A DNA stretch of 12,241 bases from Legionella genomosp. 1 (GTDB lineage: Bacteria > Pseudomonadota > Gammaproteobacteria > Legionellales > Legionellaceae): NCBI GenBank assembly GCA_945901145.1, contig CAMDJY010000018.1, positions 1-12,241 of the forward strand, given 5' to 3'. The notes beneath the pieces are model-generated. The model worked only from the letters and a program-made list of their open reading frames with translations. It was not told the origin of the DNA and ran no database searches. Positions 1 through 6,701 of this stretch are shown here, piece after piece. Numbering within the stretch: the first letter of the stretch is position 1; each line of letters begins with the position of its first letter. The translations under genes were made by a program, and so were the position numbers.

Positions 1-236
1 TCCCCCAAAGAGCAGATGGCGCCAGTGGTGGTGCAGAAATGCCCTACTGCATGCATTTTTTCCGAGGCTATGCATTACACGGCAGTGACTCTGTCCCAGG
101 TTATCGTGCAAGTCATGGGTGTGTACGCATGTTTATCGAAGATGCACGCTGGCTCAATGAAGAATTTATAGACCTACCAGGCGGCGGCATGCAAGGGACA
201 CGGGTCATTATCAATGCACCGGAGTTAAAGGCTTAA
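1..236 (+). CDS. L,D-transpeptidase (YkuD family), 3' end only
   Basis: This is the C-terminal part of a gene that begins before the window; the first complete codon is at position 3. The visible 77 residues hold the two halves of the YkuD active site: an ALHGS segment with the conserved His-Gly, and the signature SHGCVRM, whose catalytic cysteine codon is at 120-122. Enzymes of this family act in the periplasm. They form 3-3 crosslinks between peptidoglycan stem peptides or attach lipoproteins to them, through a cysteine thioester. The MPYCMHF stretch before the His-Gly is also typical of the family. The protein ends shortly after the catalytic region, as usual for single-domain members. The N-terminus, any signal peptide and any LysM domain lie outside the window, so the substrate class cannot be named. 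Confidence 0.9.
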   Translation, partial: PQRADGASGGAEMPYCMHFFRGYALHGSDSVPGYRASHGCVRMFIEDARWLNEEFIDLPGGGMQGTRVIINAPELKA

Positions 237-258
237 ATTTTTGAAATAAGGTCATTGC

Positions 259-286
259 ATATAGTGGTTCTTCTTTCTCACTATAT
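259..286. other. 8-bp inverted repeat, possible weak terminator
   Basis: ATATAGTG at 259-266 pairs with CACTATAT at 279-286 across a 12-nt loop. It lies 22 bp after the stop of the L,D-transpeptidase gene and could end its transcript. The stem is AT-rich and no T-run follows on either strand, so an intrinsic terminator is not well supported. The rest of 237-332 shows nothing else. Confidence 0.25.
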
Positions 287-332
287 AGTAGAAGCTACCG
301 AATGATCCTGATGACATATGCGTCTAAATATC

Positions 333-869
333 TTATTTATTCTTTTTTTTAACCGTGTACTTGAATTTCACCAGCGCAAGATTGACCTCGATGCTTGCCT
401 CCGTCTCGGCAGTATCTAACTCCTCAGGAACAACCAATTCGGAGATTAGATCGCCTGTTTTCTGCATTAACTCTTGATATTTGGGGGTGTTCTGTGGTGT
501 TTTCGGAAGCGCTTTTATGGTGCGTGATATTTCCCTAACTTTTGCATAGGTATCAATAATAGCAAGCGTAGTCTCTGTGGCCTTAGGGCTTTTTAAAATG
601 GTAGCAAGCATGTATAAACCGCGCTCTGTAAACGCTGTTGGCAGCTTTACTTTGCCACCCTTGATTGAAGTCGAAAATTTCGACTTCAATCGCCCCCATT
701 CCTCTTGGGTTAACTCAAGCAAGTAATTCGTGGGAAATTTATCAGGATTGTTTTTTACTGCTTCATTAATCCGCTTGGTCTCAACGCCGTATAACTCCGC
801 TACATCGCTATCAAGAATCACCTGTTGGTGGCGAATTTCAATAATTTTATCTTCGACTGTTATTTGCAC
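333..869 (-). CDS. ORF6N-domain protein (phage antirepressor-like)
   Basis: The predicted product has 178 residues. The N-terminal half is a recognisable ORF6N domain: an IEIRHQQVILDSDVAELYGV segment, a KRINEAVKNN helix, KFP, LTQEEW, and a PTAFTERGLYMLATIL block. ORF6N is a DNA-binding domain of the KilA-N/BRO group, found in phage antirepressors and in many stand-alone chromosomal genes whose role is unknown. The C-terminal half is charged and ends in a Lys-rich tail. The start is chosen at the GTG at 867-869, because AAGGAG sits 7 nt upstream (877-882) and a TATAAT box (901-906) precedes it. An in-frame ATG at 909-911 would lie upstream of that -10 box and would add 14 residues outside the domain. 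A DinD-like fragment upstream on the same strand suggests phage or island origin. Confidence 0.85.
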   Translation of the reverse strand: MQITVEDKIIEIRHQQVILDSDVAELYGVETKRINEAVKNNPDKFPTNYLLELTQEEWGRLKSKFSTSIKGGKVKLPTAFTERGLYMLATILKSPKATETTLAIIDTYAKVREISRTIKALPKTPQNTPKYQELMQKTGDLISELVVPEELDTAETEASIEVNLALVKFKYTVKKKNK

Positions 870-876
870 GGCGATT

Positions 877-906
877 CTCCTTGATATGTGCGGCAAGCGG
901 ATTATA
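877..906 (-). promoter_or_regulatory. -10 box and ribosome binding site deciding the ORF6N start
   Basis: On the minus strand a perfect TATAAT lies at 901-906 and an AAGGAG Shine-Dalgarno at 877-882, 7 nt before the GTG at 869. The -35 region is poor: TCGGTA at 17-bp spacing matches consensus at 3 of 6 positions. Transcription from this -10 would begin near 894 and exclude the upstream ATG at 911, which supports the GTG start. Confidence 0.55.
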
Positions 907-952
907 CACACTTCATTTCAAAATACCGATACAAACTTTAGCGCCATAATCT

Positions 953-970
953 ATGACCACTAGAGGTCAT
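953..970. other. Inverted repeat upstream of the ORF6N gene
   Basis: ATGACC at 953-958 and GGTCAT at 965-970 form a 6-bp perfect inverted repeat with a 6-nt centre. It lies about 50 bp upstream of the -10 box of the ORF6N gene. It could be an operator or simply chance; there is no T-run, so it is not a terminator. Confidence 0.2.
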
Positions 971-1001
971 AAATGCTCTCTAGCGGCTGGTTATATTTTG
1001 A

Positions 1002-1202
1002 TCAAAAGTGGCTGTATAACGCAGCAAAATCTTTTGCTTTTAAAATAAGTGTCGGTGCAAAATCAGCTAACGGCCTATTCTCTGGTACATTCCACTGCGC
1101 CTTCATTGCCTGCGTTGAACGATTAAACAAAGCCTGGTCACCCTTACTCCGAATTAATGCAAAATTGTGATTGCCTCCTGTCTGCTCATATATCACTTTA
1201 GA
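1002..1202 (-). pseudogene. Fragment of a DinD/BRO-family (antirepressor-like) gene
   Basis: About 65 residues on the minus strand resemble the region after the BRO-N domain in proteins annotated as DNA-damage-inducible protein D or phage antirepressor. They read KVIYEQTGG, NFALIRSKGDQALF, then a PENRPLADF block and KAKDFA. In full-length relatives this block follows the N-terminal BRO-N domain and is followed by a further C-terminal segment (TNFN-type motif and beyond). Here the frame stops right after KAKDFAALYSHF, and upstream of about 1202 the similarity gives way to sequence that reads as a hydrophobic ORF on the other strand. Both ends are therefore missing and a working product is unlikely. 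The assignment rests on recognising the motif; the exact subfamily is uncertain. Confidence 0.6.
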
Positions 1203-1401
1203 TGCACCAATAGCCAAAACATTCTTTATAGGCTTGCTGTTAGCGAGCATAGCTGCGCTCGGTATAATTGCAATAACCACAGGCGGTATCCCTGTTATTG
1301 CGGGCGTTGCGTTAGCCGCTATAGGCTTATTTTCAGGGGCCACCTTGCTGGCAGGGAAAAACCACGAACCCTCCTCGCCCAGCTCGGCCTTGGCACATTA
1401 A
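1171..1401 (+). pseudogene. Short hydrophobic ORF, doubtful gene or remnant
   Basis: This frame has two hydrophobic stretches (from FFIGLLLASIAALG, then IPVIAGVALAAIGLFSG) and a short polar tail ending in ALAH, so it could encode a small two-helix membrane protein of up to 76 residues. The first ATG (1171) lies inside the antisense DinD-like fragment and has no Shine-Dalgarno, and no clear start is seen closer to the hydrophobic part. It may be the 3' end of a membrane protein gene joined to the DinD fragment near 1200. I do not recognise a family. Confidence 0.25.
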
Positions 1402-1444
1402 GAGCCAAATAAAACCGATGTCTCCGGAATTAACCTTTGAAATC

Positions 1445-1521
1445 TGGTGGCTACGGGTGGACTCGAACCACCGACCTCAGCATTATGAGTGCCGCGCTCT
1501 AACCAGCTGAGCTACGTAGCC
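1445..1521 (-). tRNA. tRNA-Met (anticodon CAT), elongator type
   Basis: The minus strand folds as a complete 77-nt tRNA with encoded CCA. The acceptor stem is GGCTACG/CGTAGCC with discriminator A, the D-arm is GCTCAGCTGGTTAGAGC, the anticodon is CAT (complement of 1485-1487) in the loop ACTCATAAT, and the T-arm contains GGTTCGAGTCC. The acceptor and D-arm nearly match the E. coli elongator tRNA-Met (metT/metU). That argues against initiator tRNA and against the lysidine-modified tRNA-Ile2, which share the CAT anticodon. The gene has its own promoter upstream and stands alone. Confidence 0.95.
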
Positions 1522-1534
1522 AAAAGAGGTCGTA

Positions 1535-1563
1535 ATTCTGTCCTTTTCAGGACGTTTTGTCAA
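1535..1563 (-). promoter_or_regulatory. Promoter of tRNA-Met
   Basis: On the minus strand a perfect TTGACA -35 (1558-1563) is separated by 17 bp from CAGAAT (1535-1540), a 4-of-6 match to the -10 consensus. The tRNA 5' end lies 14 nt beyond the -10. The spacer contains a 5-bp inverted repeat, GTCCT-GAAA-AGGAC. Confidence 0.6.
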
Positions 1564-1634
1564 GTAAAACCTAAGCCATCTTCACCAGTTGAGCAGTCTT
1601 TAGGAAAAGGATTAACTTAATTGTGCAAAGATAG

Positions 1635-1663
1635 TTGAATCTCACGATGTACTCTATTAAACT
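1635..1663 (+). promoter_or_regulatory. Candidate minDE promoter (weak)
   Basis: TTGAAT (1635-1640) and TAAACT (1658-1663) are spaced by 17 bp, each matching consensus at 4 of 6 positions. This is the best pair seen in the AT-rich gap between the tRNA promoter and minD, and it would give a leader of about 35 nt. Other pairings are possible. Confidence 0.3.
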
Positions 1664-1703
1664 TTAAATTGATCTTCAATCAATTCAATAAGGCAGGCAA
1701 ACA

Positions 1704-2534
1704 TTGGCTAAAATTATTGTGGTGACCTCAGGGAAAGGTGGTGTTGGCAAAACAACATCTTCTGCAGCCATTTCATCAGCACTGGCAATGCGAAATCATA
1801 AAACTGTTGTCATTGATTTTGACATTGGGCTTAGAAACTTAGATTTAATTATGGGTTGTGAGCGGCGTGTGGTTTATGATTTTGTTAATGTGATTAATGG
1901 TGAGGCGTCTCTTAAGCAAGCTCTCATCAAGGACAAGCGTCTGCCACATCTGTTTATATTGCCTGCATCGCAAACCCGCGATAAGGACGCCCTCACGCTT
2001 GAAGGGGTTGACCGTGTACTCAAGGAACTGGCAACAGAATTTGATTATATCGTATGTGATTCACCCGCAGGCATTGAAACCGGCGCGTTAATGGCGATGC
2101 ATTTTGCTGATCATGCCATTATTGTAACGAACCCTGAAGTATCATCGGTACGTGACTCCGATCGCATTTTAGGGATTCTTGCCAGCAAAACACAACGCGC
2201 TATAGATGGTCGCGAGCCTGTTAAAGAACATCTACTACTCACACGCTATGATGCAGAGCGTGTCGAAAAAGGCGATATGCTATCCGTGGAAGATGTCAAA
2301 GATATTCTAGCCATTCCCCTGATTGGCATTATCCCTGAATCAAAAGCTGTGCTCAAAGCATCAAATACGGGTACACCTGTCGTTTTAGATGAAAACAGTG
2401 ACGCAGGATTAGCTTATCAAGATGCTGTTGCGCGCTTCCTTGGAGAAGAACGTCCTATGCGTTTTATTCAAGTAGAACGTAAAGGATTTTTACGTCGATT
2501 ATTTGGTAAATCCAAGGAGGATGCTTTAGCATGA
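1704..2534 (+). CDS. minD: Septum site-determining protein MinD
   Basis: This is a complete 276-residue MinD, a membrane-bound ATPase that places the division site. ATP-bound MinD dimerises on the inner membrane, recruits the FtsZ inhibitor MinC, and is released by MinE, giving pole-to-pole oscillation. Visible features are the deviant Walker A SGKGGVGKTT with signature Lys11 and Lys16, the switch residue Asp40 in DFDIGLRNLD, the CDSPAGIE block at 118-125, TNPEVSSVRDSDR, and the C-terminal amphipathic membrane-targeting helix KGFLRRLFGKS (260-270). The start is the TTG at 1704, which puts the usual MinD N-terminus in register; a weak AAGG at 1690-1693 precedes it. The gene overlaps minE by 4 bp. 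No minC lies upstream; the nearest upstream gene is the tRNA on the other strand. Confidence 0.97.
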   Translation: MAKIIVVTSGKGGVGKTTSSAAISSALAMRNHKTVVIDFDIGLRNLDLIMGCERRVVYDFVNVINGEASLKQALIKDKRLPHLFILPASQTRDKDALTLEGVDRVLKELATEFDYIVCDSPAGIETGALMAMHFADHAIIVTNPEVSSVRDSDRILGILASKTQRAIDGREPVKEHLLLTRYDAERVEKGDMLSVEDVKDILAIPLIGIIPESKAVLKASNTGTPVVLDENSDAGLAYQDAVARFLGEERPMRFIQVERKGFLRRLFGKSKEDALA

Positions 2535-2794
2535 GTATTTTCAGCTATCTGCGTAAACGAAATAATAATACCTCATCAATTGCAAAAGAACGTCTACAAA
2601 TCATTATTTCTCATGAACGCTCAAAACGAACGACATTAGATTATTTGCCGAAACTTCAAGAAGAAATTTTAGCCGTGATTGCAAAATATGTGTCAATTGA
2701 TCGAGATAAAGTGATTGTGAACTTAGAACGTATGGGTGATAGCTCAGTGCTTGAACTCAATGTCACCATGCCAGAAACCAAAGAAACAGTATAA
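2531..2794 (+). CDS. minE: Cell division topological specificity factor MinE
   Basis: The product is a full-length 87-residue MinE, the activator of the MinD ATPase that confines division inhibition to the poles. The N-terminal amphipathic membrane-contact segment (SIFSYLRKR, 2-10) is followed by the MinD-binding helix RLQIIISHER (21-30), which lines up with E. coli RLQIIVAERR. The C-terminal dimerisation domain follows from about residue 32. The ATG is part of ATGA, overlapping the minD stop, and an AAGGAGG-like sequence near the minD 3' end (about 2514-2520) serves as ribosome binding site. The two genes should be translationally coupled, and the transcript ends at the hairpin right after the stop codon. 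Confidence 0.97.
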   Translation: MSIFSYLRKRNNNTSSIAKERLQIIISHERSKRTTLDYLPKLQEEILAVIAKYVSIDRDKVIVNLERMGDSSVLELNVTMPETKETV

Positions 2795-2822
2795 AAAATG
2801 CGGCCTAATGGCCGCATTTTTT
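2793..2822. terminator. Symmetric rho-independent terminator
   Basis: A perfect 13-bp inverted repeat, AAAAAATGCGGCC (2793-2805) and GGCCGCATTTTTT (2810-2822), has a TAAT loop. The GC-rich core is flanked by A and T runs, so it can work in both directions. It overlaps the minE stop codon and lies 7 bp from the stop of the convergent gene at 2830. Confidence 0.93.
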
Positions 2823-2829
2823 AATTAAA

Positions 2830-3354
2830 TTATACTCCTGGTGTTGCAAAAACTTGAATAGATGGAGCATCATCAAGGCTAAAGCTATTTGCAGCAACTG
2901 CATTAATAACTTGAGGTTGCTCGATAGGCTTCGCATCAACTTTAACTATTGTCGGCGCAATTCCTTCGCTTGCAAGTTTACTGTTGATTTGGCCTGTAGA
3001 TGAGTGAATACGCTCAGCCTTTGCTTCTGGTATTGCAGGTGCAGTAGCCGTTGTTGGAACTGGCGCTGCCTCCGCTAATGGCGATTTAAATATGTCATAC
3101 ATGAAATTAATCGTATTATGAAATGCAGAAATCACAACCATAGATAACGCTATCGCTGCTGCTGCAAAAGCGACTATAGGAGCAGCCAAAAATGGGAACA
3201 GTGCTATTGTGACGCCAGCAGCAATAATAATCCCCGAGAAATACATCACCAGCGCTAAGCCATAAAGAAATAAAGCGACGTTATATAATCTGTTAAAAAA
3301 ATCTGAAATACCTTTAAAAAATGCTTTGATACCACTCGTTACTTTCTTAAACAT
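2830..3354 (-). CDS. Hypothetical two-helix membrane protein
   Basis: I do not recognise a family for this 174-residue protein. It has a basic, Phe-rich amphipathic N-terminus (about 1-22), two long hydrophobic segments likely to span the membrane (about 25-49 and 53-77), and then a hydrophilic tail of about 80 residues. The tail is rich in Ala, Pro and Thr from about 94 to 110 and mixed polar after that. No signal peptidase site or catalytic motif is evident. The start ATG is supported by TGGAG 6 nt upstream. The gene stands alone, convergent with minDE and sharing their terminator, with putA upstream on the same strand about 86 bp away. It is probably an inner-membrane protein; its function is unknown. 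Confidence 0.8.
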   Translation of the reverse strand: MFKKVTSGIKAFFKGISDFFNRLYNVALFLYGLALVMYFSGIIIAAGVTIALFPFLAAPIVAFAAAAIALSMVVISAFHNTINFMYDIFKSPLAEAAPVPTTATAPAIPEAKAERIHSSTGQINSKLASEGIAPTIVKVDAKPIEQPQVINAVAANSFSLDDAPSIQVFATPGV

Positions 3355-3410
3355 ACGAATCTCCAGTTAATTAAAATAAAGCGTGCAAAGAGTATCATAT
3401 ACAAAATTTT

Positions 3411-3426
3411 TGATCAATATATGATC
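3411..3426. other. Small inverted repeat between putA and the orphan membrane gene
   Basis: GATCA at 3412-3416 and TGATC at 3422-3426 form an AT-rich palindrome with a 5-nt centre, in the 86-bp gap upstream of the membrane-protein gene. It might be an operator or part of a weak putA terminator; the stem is only 5 bp and has no clean T-run, so the call is tentative. Confidence 0.15.
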
Positions 3427-3440
3427 TTGATTTTAAAAAT

Positions 3441-6400
3441 CTATACACTATCTTCCAAGCGAGTCATCAGACTTGCATTCCCACCAGCAGCGGTGGTGTT
3501 GATGGTATAAGTTCTTTCATGACACAGTCGTTGTAAATAATAAGGCCCCCCTGCTTTTGGCCCAGTGCCTGACAATCCTTCCCCACCAAACGGTTGTAAC
3601 CCTACAACCGCACCAATCATATTGCGATTCACATAACAATTGCCCACAGGTATCCGTTCACGAATATAATCTATGGTATGCTGAATTCGACTATGAATCC
3701 CCAAGGTTAAACCATATTGTGTACTCTTAATTTGATGAATGACATTATCTAAGTCATCAGCTTGATAACGGATGACATGCAGAATTGGACCAAATATTTC
3801 ATGCTTTAATGCGCTGATATCTTCAATTAAAAATACAGTTGGCGCGATAAAAAAACCTAATTGCGTCGATTCATCTAAAATACATTCGTAAATAAGGGTA
3901 TGATTTTTTTTCATGGCAGCGACATGCTGTTTTATTAGGGTTAACGCGGCTTGATCGATGACAGGACCTATATCTGTCGACAACCATCGCGGATCGCTAA
4001 TCGTTAATTCAGCCATAGCCCCTGTTAATAAATGAATAAATCGATCAAAAACATCATCTTGAATAAAAAGAACACGTAGGGCAGAACAGCGTTGACCAGC
4101 ACTACCAAACGCTGATGCAAATACATCTATAATCACTTGTTCTAACAACGCCGAAGAATCAACAATCATTGCGTTTTGGCCACCTGTTTCCGCAATGAAT
4201 GGCACAATTTCGCCAGAACGATTCGCTAAAGTTTGATGAATCTGTGTAGCCGTCTCTGTGGAGCCGGTAAAAATAACCCCTTTCACTCTTAGATCTGCAA
4301 CTAATGCAGCGCCAATCGTTTCGCCACACCCGGGTAAAAGCTGGACCACCTCAGCAGGAAAACCAGATTTTCGCATCAAATCAATCGCCACAGCTGCAAT
4401 TAAAGGCGTTTGTTCGGCAGGTTTTGCAATCACACAGTTACCAGTCACTAAAGCTGCAACAATTTGTCCCACAAAAATAGCCAATGGAAAATTCCAAGGA
4501 CTAATACAAACAATGACACCGCGCGGGTGCAAACTTAGTTCATTGATTTCACCAGTATATCCTTGAAGCCGTTTTGGGGTCTGCATCAATGTTTCTGCGG
4601 CTGCTGCGTAATATCGACAAAAATCAACGGCTTCTCGAAGTTCTGCCAAAGTATCTGGCCATGTTTTTCCTGCTTCCATGCAAAGTAAAGCGAGCAAAGA
4701 CACATGATGCGTTTCTAATAAGTCTGCAAAACGACGGAGATAATCTGCTCGAATGTTGACTGATGTTTTTTCAAAGCTCAAACAAGCTTGTGTACTCTTA
4801 GACAAAGCTTGCTCAACATCATCCAATGAAGCCTCACGAACAGAACCAATACATAAATTCTGATTAAAAGGCGCATAGACCAGACGTTCATCATCAACTC
4901 TATCATGGTTACGCCAATACAATTTCTGCTCTAACAACTGTTGCTGAAAGCTTCTAATAAAATCTCGATCAGTCCAATCAAAACCTCTAGAATTCAAACG
5001 TTCTGGCAAAAAAATATCACTAGGCAACGGAATATTTTGCTGCGCGCGCGCTAAAAGCGCTTCAGCTTTAGCAAGCGGATCAACAATCAAAGCATCAATC
5101 GGTATCTGAACATCGGCAATACGATTGATGAAAGAACTATTTGCGCCATTTTCTAATAAGCGACGTACTAGATAGGGTAATAAATCTTCATAACTGCCAA
5201 CAGGCGCATACACTCGACAAGGGATATTTTCGCAATCGATAGGAACAATTTGGTTATATAATTCCTCGCCCATACCATGTAAACACTGAAATTCAAAATC
5301 TCGATATGAACCTGCTAATGCTAAAATCATAGCAACTGAATAAGCATTATGTGTTGCAAATTGAGGATAAATAACATCAGTCATCGTCAATAGTTTTTTT
5401 ACACAAGCTTGAAAGGATACATCGGTATATGCTTTATAAGTAAACACTGAATAATCACTTAACCCTTGCATTTGGGTTTTTTTAATTTCACTGTCCCAAT
5501 AAGCACCTTTGACTAAACGAACCATAATTCGACGGTCCAAACCACGCGCTAGATCGGCAATCCAATCTAACAGATAAAACGCACGCTTTTGATACGCTTG
5601 CACCACAAGCCCAAATCCATTCCACCCTGTTAGTGAAGCATGGCTGAGCACTATTTCTATGATATCCAGTGAAATATCTAGCCGTTCAGATTCCTCTGCA
5701 TCAATCATCAGCGCGATATCATAATATTTTGCCTGCTGAGCAAGCTGAAGCAGAGCTGGTGCGAGCTCACGCACAACACGTGCTCGCTGCTGTTCTTGAT
5801 AACGCGGGTGCAATGCCGATAATTTGACAGATACACCAGGCTTTTGATAAATAGTTAAATCAGGATCTGTTGCTTTGCCGATTGCTGCAATGGCATGCAT
5901 GTAAGCATTGAGATATTTCATTGCATCTTCAGCAGTCAATGCTGCTTCGCCTAACATATCATAGGAATAACGATAACCTTGACGCTCTTTTTTTTGAGCA
6001 TGCACCAATGCTTCCTCGATTGTTTGGCCCATAACAAACTGTTGACTCATCAAACGCATGCCTTGATTCACTGCTTGACGAATGAAGCGTGCGCCCCCTC
6101 GATTTAGAATATTTAGTAAACTTTTCGTCCAGATTGAGCTGGCTTTTTCTGGTTCTAAAACGGTTCCTGTGAGTATTAAAGCCCAGGTTGTCATCTTAAT
6201 TAATAACGAAGGATTTTGAATCTGGTGTGCTTGCCAATCAACACGTGTCAGCTGATCTTTAATCAATCGATCAATCGTCGCATCATCAGGAATGCGCAAT
6301 AACGCTTCTGCAAGACACATCAGCGCAATGCCTTCATCACTGGATAAAGCATACTCCGTCAAAAAAGAATCAATGCCTGTTGATTTTAAACGTCTTTCAC

Positions 6401-6572
6401 GAATAGTTAATGTCAAAATCTGCGCTTTTTTTTGAATCTGAGATAACTGTTTTTGGGGAATCAATGCTTGTTCTATGAGCATACGTATGCATGATTCTTC
6501 AGGAAAATGATAGTAATCATTGATCGATTTTCTTAAGCCTGTTAAACATTTTAAAGCGTGAGGAATTAGCAT
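3441..6572 (-). CDS. putA: Bifunctional proline dehydrogenase / P5C dehydrogenase PutA
   Basis: The 1043-residue PutA oxidises proline to glutamate: an FAD-dependent proline dehydrogenase makes P5C, and an NAD-dependent aldehyde dehydrogenase finishes the reaction with channelling between the sites. The PRODH half shows SVKLSALHPRY (248-258, Lys250), MIDAEESERLD (289-299), VRLVKGAYWDSEIKK (351-365) and FATHNA (405-410). The ALDH half shows SPWNFPLAIF (691-700), FTGST (768-772), the general-base Glu795 in ETGGQN and the catalytic Cys829 in SAGQRC. A C-terminal GGEGLSGTGPKAGGP (996-1010) completes the barrel. No N-terminal ribbon-helix-helix DNA-binding domain is seen, so it is not the autorepressing E. 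coli type. Its length fits the short PutA class without an extra C-terminal domain. TAAGG lies 7 nt before the ATG. The protein is probably peripheral to the inner membrane, passing electrons to quinone. Confidence 0.96.
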   Translation of the reverse strand: MLIPHALKCLTGLRKSINDYYHFPEESCIRMLIEQALIPQKQLSQIQKKAQILTLTIRERRLKSTGIDSFLTEYALSSDEGIALMCLAEALLRIPDDATIDRLIKDQLTRVDWQAHQIQNPSLLIKMTTWALILTGTVLEPEKASSIWTKSLLNILNRGGARFIRQAVNQGMRLMSQQFVMGQTIEEALVHAQKKERQGYRYSYDMLGEAALTAEDAMKYLNAYMHAIAAIGKATDPDLTIYQKPGVSVKLSALHPRYQEQQRARVVRELAPALLQLAQQAKYYDIALMIDAEESERLDISLDIIEIVLSHASLTGWNGFGLVVQAYQKRAFYLLDWIADLARGLDRRIMVRLVKGAYWDSEIKKTQMQGLSDYSVFTYKAYTDVSFQACVKKLLTMTDVIYPQFATHNAYSVAMILALAGSYRDFEFQCLHGMGEELYNQIVPIDCENIPCRVYAPVGSYEDLLPYLVRRLLENGANSSFINRIADVQIPIDALIVDPLAKAEALLARAQQNIPLPSDIFLPERLNSRGFDWTDRDFIRSFQQQLLEQKLYWRNHDRVDDERLVYAPFNQNLCIGSVREASLDDVEQALSKSTQACLSFEKTSVNIRADYLRRFADLLETHHVSLLALLCMEAGKTWPDTLAELREAVDFCRYYAAAAETLMQTPKRLQGYTGEINELSLHPRGVIVCISPWNFPLAIFVGQIVAALVTGNCVIAKPAEQTPLIAAVAIDLMRKSGFPAEVVQLLPGCGETIGAALVADLRVKGVIFTGSTETATQIHQTLANRSGEIVPFIAETGGQNAMIVDSSALLEQVIIDVFASAFGSAGQRCSALRVLFIQDDVFDRFIHLLTGAMAELTISDPRWLSTDIGPVIDQAALTLIKQHVAAMKKNHTLIYECILDESTQLGFFIAPTVFLIEDISALKHEIFGPILHVIRYQADDLDNVIHQIKSTQYGLTLGIHSRIQHTIDYIRERIPVGNCYVNRNMIGAVVGLQPFGGEGLSGTGPKAGGPYYLQRLCHERTYTINTTAAGGNASLMTRLEDSV

Positions 6573-6599
6573 ATTTTAACCTTATAGATTTATTCTTGT

Positions 6600-6627
6600 T
6601 TAATAAAAATCTCGATTTGGTTTACAA
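6600..6627 (-). promoter_or_regulatory. Candidate putA promoter
   Basis: On the minus strand TTGTAA (6622-6627) and TATTAA (6600-6605) are spaced by 16 bp, each matching consensus at 4 of 6 positions. The -10 is 28 bp before the putA ATG. The -35 overlaps that of the divergent promoter, so the two could compete for polymerase. Confidence 0.4.
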
Positions 6628-6649
6628 ATCAATGAGTTGTTGATATAAT
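6621..6649 (+). promoter_or_regulatory. Promoter of the YkuD_2 L,D-transpeptidase gene
   Basis: TTTACA (6621-6626) and a perfect TATAAT (6644-6649) are spaced by 17 bp. Transcription would begin near 6656, giving a leader of about 45 nt ahead of the GGAG at 6693-6696. This is one of the strongest sigma-70-type matches in the window. Confidence 0.7.
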
Positions 6650-6701
6650 GATCACTTTTTGTTGCCCATAAAACAATAATTTTCAGACAATTGGAGCATG
6701 A

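Noticed and set aside
867..911. ATG at 911 as start of the ORF6N gene
   Set aside because: A perfect TATAAT lies between this ATG and the GTG at 869, and only the GTG has an AAGGAG at proper distance.
237..1444. Duplicated tRNA 3' end (att site) bounding the putative island
   Set aside because: I read the interval for a repeat of the tRNA 3' sequence and saw none, so no attachment site is claimed.
1445..1521. tRNA-Ile2 (lysidine-modified CAT) or initiator tRNA-Met
   Set aside because: The acceptor stem and D-arm match elongator tRNA-Met of E. coli; the initiator's unpaired first acceptor position and GGG/CCC anticodon-stem pairs are absent.
4258..4759. Plus-strand open frames inside putA
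   Set aside because: They are antisense to the conserved ALDH region of PutA, have no ribosome binding site, and encode no recognisable domain.
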